Assembly: GCA_030039575.1 (NCBI GenBank)
Contig: JASHVH010000375.1
Coordinates: 1 to 5,340 of the forward strand
From: Acidimicrobiales bacterium
GTDB lineage: Bacteria > Actinomycetota > Acidimicrobiia > Acidimicrobiales > Palsa-688
Direction of reading: 5' to 3'
Length of the DNA: 5,340 bases
The translations under genes and the position numbers were made by a program. Below, piece by piece: positions 1 through 4,552 of this stretch. The notes below the pieces were generated by a model, which was not told where the DNA came from, ran no database searches, and worked only from the letters and a program-made list of their open reading frames with translations. Position 1 is the stretch's first letter, and each line of letters opens with the position of its first letter.

Positions 1-75
1 CGGTTGGTCGAGCTCAAGGCAAAATACGACCCCGATAACGTTTTCCACCTGAACCAGAACATCCCACCGCGTTGA
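1..75 (+). CDS. C-terminus of a berberine-bridge-type FAD-linked oxidoreductase (5' part outside window)
   Basis: Only the last 24 codons and the TGA stop are present. The frame reads a tail with the core YDPDNVFHLNQNIPP. This is the very characteristic C-terminal BBE segment (Y-DP-N-F-x-N-QNIxP) of FAD-linked oxidases of the PCMH / berberine-bridge-enzyme family. Members of that family carry a bicovalently or covalently attached FAD and oxidise alcohols, sugars or alkaloid-like substrates. The substrate here cannot be judged because the FAD-binding domain lies outside the window. The next gene converges on it, with only 19 bp between the two stop codons. The family call rests on one short but distinctive motif. 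Confidence 0.85.
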   Translation, partial: RLVELKAKYDPDNVFHLNQNIPPR

Positions 76-94
76 GGCCGGCCCGAAAGCCTTT

Positions 95-1051
95 TCAGTT
101 ACCGCCTCCGGGAGCGATGGATATTGCCACTTTTCCGTGAGTGCCGGCGCGGAAATGGGCCACCGCTTCTGACGCCTGGCCCAACGGGTAAACTCGATCG
201 ATGGGAGGTTTGATGTCGCCGTCGTCCGCGTGCCGGGCCAGGCGCTCGAGGAGCTCGGGTTCGGCGGTGGCAAAGATGTTCCCAGCCACGATCCCACGGC
301 GGGCGAGAGCGTCGATGTCTGCCGCGCCGGTGGTAGTAGCAATGCGCGACCCCTCTTCCATCAGGGCGGCCAGTTGTGCCACCGTCGCGGCTCCGTTCAC
401 CGTGTCGATAAGGCCGCGCAGCCCTTTCCAGTGGTCGCGCACAAACGAGACGACGTCCGTCGAGGTGAAATCGATGGTGCTTTCGGCGCCCAGGGACAGC
501 AAGCGGGTTTCGTCCTCGGGCGTGCCAGTTGCGACCACGCGCGCCCCTCGAGCTCGCAACAGCTGCAGTGCGTACCCTCCTACGCCGCCCGTAGCCCCTA
601 CCACCAGCACGAGGTCATCCTCCTGGGCGTCGACAATGTCCGTCGTTTTGAGGGCGGCGATCCCGGCCAGGGGCAGTGTGGCGGCCTCCAGAGGCCCGAG
701 CGACCGAGGCTTACGGGCCACGAACATGTCCTCGGGCACCACCAGGTGCTCGGCCCAGGTCCCGTCCCGGAGGGTCATGGGGAAAAAGCACCCGAACACC
801 TCATCACCGGGCCCGTACCTGCTGACCCTGGCCCCGGTCTCCTCGACTACCCCGGCGAAGTCTCGTCCCAGCGTGACCGGGAGCTCGTACTCCATCCAGG
901 TCCGCACCGTCCCGTCAATCACCGAAAGGTCAAACCCGTTTACCGAGGAGGCACTGATGCGCACTCGGAGGTCGTTGGGGCCCAGCTCACGAGTGGGCAG
1001 ATTGGCCAGTTTCGGCTCGTCGCCGAAGGCTTCGATCACGATTGCTCTCAT
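95..1051 (-). CDS. Zinc-independent MDR-family NAD(P)H-dependent oxidoreductase (quinone oxidoreductase-like)
   Basis: This is a 318-residue medium-chain dehydrogenase/reductase of the quinone oxidoreductase (QOR) branch, probably a soluble NADPH-dependent reductase of quinones, enones or related electrophiles. Residues 1-120 form the GroES-like domain, with V37-N38-G39-F40-D41 and the LGRDFAGVV segment (61-69). Residues 130-280 form the Rossmann domain, with the nucleotide loop GATGGVGGYALQL at 152-164. The C-terminus has the usual HxxGKVAI-like ending (HGKVAISI, 305-312). The four-Cys structural zinc cluster and catalytic zinc ligands of true alcohol dehydrogenases are absent. The frame is open further upstream, but ATG at 1051 starts the family-typical MRAIVIEAFG, so longer starts are rejected. 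There is no clear Shine-Dalgarno. A TATACT element ends nine bases before the ATG, so the mRNA may be leaderless. It is divergent from the XRE-cupin regulator, a likely controller. The true substrate is unknown. Confidence 0.9.
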   Translation of the reverse strand: MRAIVIEAFGDEPKLANLPTRELGPNDLRVRISASSVNGFDLSVIDGTVRTWMEYELPVTLGRDFAGVVEETGARVSRYGPGDEVFGCFFPMTLRDGTWAEHLVVPEDMFVARKPRSLGPLEAATLPLAGIAALKTTDIVDAQEDDLVLVVGATGGVGGYALQLLRARGARVVATGTPEDETRLLSLGAESTIDFTSTDVVSFVRDHWKGLRGLIDTVNGAATVAQLAALMEEGSRIATTTGAADIDALARRGIVAGNIFATAEPELLERLARHADDGDIKPPIDRVYPLGQASEAVAHFRAGTHGKVAISIAPGGGN

Positions 1052-1070
1052 GGCTCGTTCAGTATACGAT
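1042..1070 (+). promoter_or_regulatory. Candidate promoter for the XRE-cupin regulator, overlapping the divergent one
   Basis: On the plus strand TTGCTC (1042-1047) and TACGAT (1065-1070) are 17 bp apart. The -10 fits the loose actinobacterial TAnnnT form and the -35 keeps TTG. It would place the transcription start near 1077-1080, giving a leader of about 70 bases before the ATG at 1151, or a near-leaderless message from the in-frame GTG at 1079. The -35 lies inside the first codons of the divergent gene, so the two promoters would be face-to-face and mutually exclusive. The hexamer matches are modest. Confidence 0.3.
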
Positions 1071-1089
1071 ACGCCCCTGTGCAGCCCAA
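1061..1089 (-). promoter_or_regulatory. Candidate promoter for the MDR oxidoreductase gene
   Basis: Reading the minus strand, TTGGGC (1089-1084) and TATACT (1066-1061) are separated by 17 bp. The -10 hexamer matches 5 of 6 bases of TATAAT; the -35 keeps only the TTG. Nine bases lie between the -10 and the ATG at 1051. A start site at the usual distance would therefore fall at or next to the start codon, giving a leaderless or nearly leaderless message, a common arrangement in actinobacteria. The hexamers are seen directly; promoter activity is inferred. Confidence 0.5.
1062..1072. promoter_or_regulatory. Small inverted repeat GTAT-ACG-ATAC, possible operator
   Basis: Four-base perfect arms around a three-base centre overlap both candidate -10 elements (TATACT on the minus strand, TACGAT on the plus strand). 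This is a local AT-rich spot in an otherwise GC-rich region. XRE-family helix-turn-helix proteins bind short palindromes as dimers and often repress their own and a divergent promoter, so this is a reasonable operator candidate for the adjacent regulator. It is short enough to occur by chance. Confidence 0.3.
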
Positions 1090-1150
1090 CGGACAGCGAC
1101 GACATCACCGTCATCGCGGGCCCCGGCACCTCGAACCTGTGCTCCCTGAA

Positions 1151-1981
1151 ATGCCTGAAGTGATCGCCGACACCAACCTGGGGGCTGTACCCGAGCAGCC
1201 CGTCGAGATCCCGCCCGGCGACCTTGGGCCGGAAGCCCGGACAAAAGCCCACGAGCTGATCGGCAGCCGCTTGCGGGAGGCGAGGCTGCGCAGCGGGCTC
1301 GGCGTTCGCGAACTGTCCCGCCAGCTCGAGATCTCGGCCAGCAGCATTTCCCAGATCGAGCTCGGGCGGGTGGTACCGTCGGTCAGCACCCTGTACGCCT
1401 TGACGAACGCGCTGAACATTTCCATGGACAGCCTCTTCGTGGCGGAGGGCGACGAGGTGGCCGAGGGCGACAACGTAGCCGACCGGGCTGCACCACAAGA
1501 GGAGGCCAAACGCCCACGGGGCCCGGCCGACGCGGCACCGCTCCCGAGCGTCGCCCCTCCGACGACCGCTCACGAGCGCTCGTTCGTGCTCAGGCGCAAC
1601 AACCGACGGGTGATCGACCTGGAACGGGGGGTGCGGTGGGAGCTCCTCACGCCCGTGCCCGAACCCGGGGCCGAGTTCCTGGAAGTGCATTACCCGGCGG
1701 GCAGCGAGTCGAGTGCGAGCGGCCAAGCTATAAGGCACAACGGAAGGGACTACTGCCTGGTCCTGGAGGGAAGCCTCCGGGTCCAGGTCGGGTTCGAAGA
1801 ATACGTCTTGAACTCCGGGGACTCGTTGGCCTTCGACGCCACCATCCCGCACCGGTTCTGGAACGCCGGTGACGTCTCAGTGAGGGCAGTCTGGTTCGTG
1901 CTCGACCGGTGGCTCCCGCACGGCGGGCCCGAGACGGAGTGGAGCAGGGCCGGTGGCCGGGGGCCTAATCCACCGGGCTAG
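1151..1981 (+). CDS. XRE-family transcriptional regulator with C-terminal cupin sensor domain
   Basis: This is a 276-residue cytoplasmic DNA-binding regulator. Residues 36-96 form an HTH_3/XRE domain: IGSRLREARLRSGLGVRELS is followed by the recognition helix region SASSISQIELGRVVPSVSTL. Residues 175-250 form a cupin_2 sensor, with motif 1 in HNGRDYCLVLEG (196-207) and motif 2 in GDSLAFDATIPHRFWN (223-238), the usual XRE-cupin pattern. Family members of roughly 180-200 residues bind small metabolites or metals. This one is longer because of an N-terminal extension of about 35 residues and an Ala/Pro/Glu-rich linker of about 45 residues (98-144), probably flexible. ATG at 1151 is chosen. It lacks a Shine-Dalgarno, and in-frame GTGs at 1139 and 1079 are alternatives; the latter would add an Arg/His-rich stretch. 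It is divergent from the MDR oxidoreductase, so control of that gene and itself is inferred. Its 3' end overlaps the convergent dehydrogenase by 17 bp. Confidence 0.88.
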   Translation: MPEVIADTNLGAVPEQPVEIPPGDLGPEARTKAHELIGSRLREARLRSGLGVRELSRQLEISASSISQIELGRVVPSVSTLYALTNALNISMDSLFVAEGDEVAEGDNVADRAAPQEEAKRPRGPADAAPLPSVAPPTTAHERSFVLRRNNRRVIDLERGVRWELLTPVPEPGAEFLEVHYPAGSESSASGQAIRHNGRDYCLVLEGSLRVQVGFEEYVLNSGDSLAFDATIPHRFWNAGDVSVRAVWFVLDRWLPHGGPETEWSRAGGRGPNPPG

Positions 1982-2876
1982 CGGGCGAGACCGGGACGTC
2001 CGTTGGCCGGCCGGCCAGCGCCTGGAGATGGGGCAGCAAGGCCAAGAAATCGAGGTCGGCCAGCCCCCTCTCACAGCTGGCCACGGCGAGCTGGGCCACG
2101 AGGTCCGTGACCGGCATTGGGACCGACTCGGCCGCAGCCACACCCTGAGTTAGTTGCAGGTCCTTCACCAGCATGGCCGTGGTAAAGGTAGCGTCGTACC
2201 GGCGCCCCACCAATGCCTCTGTCTTGTAATTGACGAACGGCGACCCGATGGCGGAGCCGCTCACGACGTCGAGCAGGACGGAGCGGTCGATGCCCGAGGC
2301 CTCGCACAGCGTCACCAACTCGGCCAGCATTTCCGCCGTGGCAGCGAGCAGGGAATTGACGGCGAGCTTCATCACCCGGGCCTGTTCGTCTGCGCCCACG
2401 TAATAAATCTTGGCCCCCACCCGCTCGAGCAGCGGCCTCCCCGCCTCCACGGCCGCTTCGCTACCGGACACGATCAAGGTGAGGTTGCCGGCGGCCAGCA
2501 CACCCGGGTTGCCGCTGACCGGGCAGCGCAGGTAACGCAGCCCACGCTCGCCGGCGGCGGCCGCCACGCCGGCCGAAGCAACCGGCGAAATCGTGCTCAT
2601 TTCAATCAAAAGGGCACCGGCGGGAGCAGTCTCGACCAGCCCGCCGGGCCCGAGGTAGACCCTTACCACCGCGTCGTCGTCGGCCAGGAAAGTCATGACG
2701 GTACCCGTGGTGTCCCAGACTTCAGCCAGCTCCGCCACCGCGGTGGCGCCGGAGCTCACGAGCGGCGCCGTCGCACCCGGGCTCCGGTTCCACACCGTGA
2801 CGGCCAACCCCTGGGAGACGAGCCTCTGCGCCAGGGCGGCCCCCATCTTGCCCAGACCCACCACCGCAACCTGCAT
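1965..2876 (-). CDS. NAD(P)-dependent oxidoreductase of the beta-hydroxyacid dehydrogenase family (3-hydroxyisobutyrate dehydrogenase-like)
   Basis: This is a 303-residue soluble dehydrogenase/reductase, full length for the family (about 290-300). The N-terminal Rossmann domain begins MQVAVVGLGKMGAALAQRL with the GxGxxG loop at 7-12. After the second strand comes VWNRSP (28-33); Asn-Arg at this place generally marks NADPH preference in this superfamily. The substrate loop is CPVSGNPGVLAAG (118-130) with S121. The catalytic Lys is K170 in KLAVN with N174 four residues later, and the C-terminal all-helical dimerisation domain contains K238-D239-L240. The Gly-x-Gly usually just before the catalytic Lys is replaced by EQAR-type residues, so this is not a textbook 3-hydroxyisobutyrate dehydrogenase and the substrate is unassigned. 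Its ATG lies ten bases after the dinB stop on the same strand, without an obvious ribosome binding site. Co-transcription and perhaps translational coupling with dinB are likely, which would make it damage-inducible. Confidence 0.9.
   Translation of the reverse strand: MQVAVVGLGKMGAALAQRLVSQGLAVTVWNRSPGATAPLVSSGATAVAELAEVWDTTGTVMTFLADDDAVVRVYLGPGGLVETAPAGALLIEMSTISPVASAGVAAAAGERGLRYLRCPVSGNPGVLAAGNLTLIVSGSEAAVEAGRPLLERVGAKIYYVGADEQARVMKLAVNSLLAATAEMLAELVTLCEASGIDRSVLLDVVSGSAIGSPFVNYKTEALVGRRYDATFTTAMLVKDLQLTQGVAAAESVPMPVTDLVAQLAVASCERGLADLDFLALLPHLQALAGRPTDVPVSPASPVD
2001..2020. repeat. Long GC palindrome just past the regulator stop, possible terminator stem
   Basis: Positions 2004-2017 form a perfect 14-bp palindrome (TGGCCGGCCGGCCA). 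It extends to 20 bp with one T-G pair, so RNA could fold as an 8-bp stem (2001-2008 with 2013-2020) around a GGCC loop. It sits 20 bp after the plus-strand regulator stop, inside the convergent dehydrogenase gene, where it encodes Leu-Ala-Gly-Arg-Pro codons. No U-tract follows on either strand, so a terminator role for the regulator is only a possibility; codon composition alone could produce it. Confidence 0.25.
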
Positions 2877-2886
2877 CCAGTGGATG

Positions 2887-4146
2887 TTACAGAGGCTTCG
2901 GGTCGTGCTGGGCCAGCTCCCTGAACGCCTCGGGCACCCGGTCCATGTCCGAGAAGACGACGGCGGCGTACCCGACGGCTTGATGGCCGAACCGGGCGCG
3001 GATGCCGTCCACGGACCGGTCGAGGAGCCAGCGCGCCGTGCCGGCGCCGTCCCCGGCGCCGCGCCGTGGTGCGCCCGCCTCGAGCGGGAGCTCCAGCTGC
3101 AGGGCCGGTTCGACGAGGTTGGAGGCCGATATGGCCAGCAACGTGACCTCCGGTTCGCCGCGCTGCTGTGCCAGCGCCGTCACCGCCAGCTCGACGGCCA
3201 GTTCGGTGAGCGTCAAGGTCTCCGAAATGGCGGGGCGCACGGTCATCGACCGCGTCACCGACCGCAGACCGGGGAACCTCACTCGGACCGTGATCGTGCG
3301 GGCCGCCCGGCCGGCGGCCCGCAGTCGGCCGGCCACGCGGTCGGCCAGGTAGCCAAGGGCCGAGTGGAGCAGTTCGGAAGTGGCGGTCCGGCGCCCGAGG
3401 GCAGCCTGGGCGCCGATCGACACCGCTCGCCGTGGCTGCTCCACCCGCCGCGGGTCCACGTCGGTGGCCAGCGCCGCCAATTTCCCGCCCGCCCCCTTGC
3501 CCAACAGGCTGTCCAGCACGTCGCTGTGGACGGCCGCCAGCTGACCGACGGTGAAGATGCCGGCCTCGGCCAACTGCGCCTGGCGTACGGGCCCCACGCC
3601 CCACAGCAGCCCGACGGGCAGGGGCTCGAGGAAAGCCCGCTCGGCGCCGGCCGGCACCACCACCAGCCCGTCGGGCTTGGCCACTTGAGAGGCCACCTTG
3701 GCCAGGTGCTTGGTCCGGGCCACACCGACCGACAGTGGCAGCCCGACCTCGCCGCGGACTCGGCCGCGGATGGCGGCCGCAATGGTGGCCGGCGGGCCGA
3801 ACATGTGCACGGCACCGGCCACGTCCAGGAAGGCCTCGTCGATCGAGATCCGTTCGACGACGGGAGTAAACGCGCCCAGTACCTCGATCACCTGGTCGCC
3901 GAGGCGCTGGTACTCGCGGAAGTGGCCGGGGACGAACATCAGGCCCGGGCACAGCTGGCGCGCCCGCCAGCCGGGCATGCCCGCCGACACCCCGAACGAA
4001 CGCGCCTCGTAGGAAGCTGCCAGCACCACGCCGCCGCCCACGGCGATGGGCCGGTGCCGGAGCGAGGGGTCGAGCAACTGCTCGACGGAAGCGTAGAAGG
4101 CGTCCAGGTCCGCGTGGAGGATGCTGGCCCCTCGGCCGTTGGCCAT
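2887..4146 (-). CDS. dinB: DNA polymerase IV (Y-family translesion polymerase)
   Basis: This 419-residue error-prone polymerase inserts nucleotides opposite damaged template bases and extends distorted primer ends. It acts on DNA with the sliding clamp. The palm motif HADLDAFYASVEQ (11-23) supplies metal ligand D13, and Y18 occupies the sugar steric-gate position. YEARSFGV (46-53) is the conserved finger motif binding the incoming triphosphate. SIDEAFLD (101-108) carries catalytic D103 and E104. The thumb helix-hairpin-helix follows around LLWGVGPVRQAQLAEAGI (180-197), then the little finger (about 240-345). QLELPL (350-355) fits a sliding-clamp-binding peptide. The last 64 residues end in a VPEAFREL-type tail, so the protein appears intact. 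ATG at 4146 gives the usual short leader before the first motif. There is no Shine-Dalgarno, so leaderless initiation is possible. A perfect LexA box lies 16 bp upstream, predicting SOS induction, and a dehydrogenase gene follows ten bases after the stop. Confidence 0.96.
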   Translation of the reverse strand: MANGRGASILHADLDAFYASVEQLLDPSLRHRPIAVGGGVVLAASYEARSFGVSAGMPGWRARQLCPGLMFVPGHFREYQRLGDQVIEVLGAFTPVVERISIDEAFLDVAGAVHMFGPPATIAAAIRGRVRGEVGLPLSVGVARTKHLAKVASQVAKPDGLVVVPAGAERAFLEPLPVGLLWGVGPVRQAQLAEAGIFTVGQLAAVHSDVLDSLLGKGAGGKLAALATDVDPRRVEQPRRAVSIGAQAALGRRTATSELLHSALGYLADRVAGRLRAAGRAARTITVRVRFPGLRSVTRSMTVRPAISETLTLTELAVELAVTALAQQRGEPEVTLLAISASNLVEPALQLELPLEAGAPRRGAGDGAGTARWLLDRSVDGIRARFGHQAVGYAAVVFSDMDRVPEAFRELAQHDPKPL

Positions 4147-4162
4147 ACAGAGCCGAGCCTAA

Positions 4163-4178
4163 TCGAACATATGTTCGA
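4163..4178. promoter_or_regulatory. LexA (SOS) box upstream of dinB
   Basis: TCGAACATATGTTCGA is a perfect 16-bp palindrome. It matches the LexA operator core CGAAC-N4-GTTCG known from Bacillus and actinobacteria, including the RNRY pattern in the centre (A-T-A-T). It lies 16 bp before the dinB start codon, so bound LexA would cover the promoter. Possible minus-strand -10 elements are TATGTT inside the box (4171-4166) or TAGGCT (4161-4156); neither has a good -35. Self-cleavage of LexA after damage would release transcription of dinB and, by read-through, the dehydrogenase. The motif is directly visible; regulation is inferred with high plausibility from motif, position and gene identity. Confidence 0.93.
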
Positions 4179-4195
4179 GTTGGAAGAGCAGCCTC

Positions 4196-4234
4196 GGCCG
4201 GTGGCGCCCGGTGGTGCCGCCGGCCAGTGTTTTA
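4196..4234 (+). terminator. 13-bp GC-rich hairpin followed by a short T-run; intrinsic terminator-like
   Basis: Positions 4196-4208 pair with 4213-4225 around a CGGT loop. Eleven pairs are Watson-Crick and two are G-T, with no bulges. On the plus strand AGTGTTTTA follows, resembling a Rho-independent terminator. No plus-strand gene upstream needs one. The same stem would also form in minus-strand transcripts, where it could stop read-through from the ABC exporter gene into dinB as a U-tract-free terminator. It lies 17 bp beyond the LexA box. The structure is clear; its direction of action is not. Confidence 0.5.
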
Positions 4235-4258
4235 GGCGGGATCTGGGTGCGTCCCGCC
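4235..4258. repeat. Second hairpin: GGCGGGA / TCCCGCC inverted repeat
   Basis: Perfect 7-bp arms (4235-4241 and 4252-4258) enclose a 10-base loop. The repeat starts one base after the T-run of the preceding hairpin. The pair of back-to-back hairpins resembles a tandem terminator or a structured leader. No U-tract follows on either strand. Confidence 0.4.
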
Positions 4259-4326
4259 GTCCTTGTCGCGATCGAGGGGAAAAAATGACCAAAACCGCAA
4301 CGAAAGACGGGGGTTGCACCCAGACG

Positions 4327-4354
4327 GGCGCCGGAACCGGCGGTTATCGGCGCC
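4327..4354. repeat. Third hairpin: GGCGCCG / CGGCGCC with inner AACC / GGTT stem
   Basis: Outer arms 4327-4333 and 4348-4354 pair perfectly over 7 bp. A G-T pair and an inner 4-bp stem (4335-4338 with 4342-4345, loop GGC) continue the helix with one bulged A at 4346. In the minus-strand direction the sequence becomes T-rich only about 30 bases later (opposite the A-rich run at 4278-4295), so it is not a classical terminator. It may be a structural element in the 3' region of the ABC transporter transcript. Confidence 0.35.
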
Positions 4355-4402
4355 GGGCTGGTCCACAGGCCCAGCGGTCGTGGGGCGTGGCCCGGCTTCC
4401 CG

Positions 4403-4492
4403 CTACGAGACAGGCCCGAACTCCTCGAGCCAAACGCCGGTCACACCGTGGCCCTCGAACCGCACGAAGTACTGGACGCCACTTTGAGGCAC
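4403..4492 (-). CDS. Short coding-like minus-strand frame, unrecognised; small protein or gene remnant
   Basis: From GTG at 4492 to TAG at 4403 the frame encodes 29 residues, containing SGVQYFVRFEGHG followed by VTGVWLEEFGPVS. The composition is protein-like: aromatic/hydrophobic alternation suggesting two beta strands, no Arg/Pro shadow bias, and mostly G/C third positions. The frame is open back to the exporter's TAA at 4555-4553, including another GTG at 4546 that would give 47 residues. The extra residues are Arg/Pro/Ser-rich and look non-coding. No ribosome binding site is evident before either GTG. It is in the same frame as the exporter, so it could be a former C-terminal extension cut off by the stop, the tail of a decayed gene, or a real micro-protein. 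I do not recognise a family. Confidence 0.3.
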   Translation of the reverse strand: MPQSGVQYFVRFEGHGVTGVWLEEFGPVS

Positions 4493-4552
4493 TGGTCGCG
4501 GCCGTCGGGGAGACCGTGCGCTCCGGCTGGGCTGAGCGGGCCGCACCGCCGT

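Larger units (their letters stand above)
4179..4552. other. Intergenic region between dinB and the ABC exporter gene
   Basis: About 370 bp without a confident gene. From the dinB side it contains the three hairpins described separately and an A-rich island GGGGAAAAAATG at 4275-4287. The island follows a good Shine-Dalgarno-like GAGGGG and leads into a plus-strand frame of 105 codons (ATG 4285, stop 4600-4602). That frame is Arg/Pro-rich without recognisable motifs and runs antisense into the exporter gene. The ABC-proximal part holds the short coding-looking minus-strand frame at 4403-4492. The dinB promoter and operator lie just outside the left edge. Confidence 0.6.

Noticed and set aside
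76..97. Terminator between the two convergent genes (GGC-CCGAAA-GCC followed by TTTT)
   Set aside because: The stem is only three base pairs, so the T-run alone is not convincing.
230..1150. Upstream extension of the regulator frame back to 230
   Set aside because: It is antisense to the MDR gene, Pro/Gly/His-rich, and far longer than any XRE-cupin protein; a start at 1151 (or 1139) suffices.
1052..1852. Upstream extension of the MDR oxidoreductase frame to 585 residues
   Set aside because: The extra 267 residues are the antisense of the XRE-cupin gene and low-complexity; the family N-terminus starts exactly at the ATG at 1051.
2756..3952. 398-codon minus-strand frame overlapping dinB
   Set aside because: An Arg/Gly/Pro-rich shadow in another frame of dinB with no motifs.
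4297..4317. Stem GCAAC / GTTGC before the T-rich minus-strand run as a terminator of the exporter transcript
   Set aside because: Only a 5-bp stem with an 11-base loop, and the T-run is interrupted and displaced by several bases.
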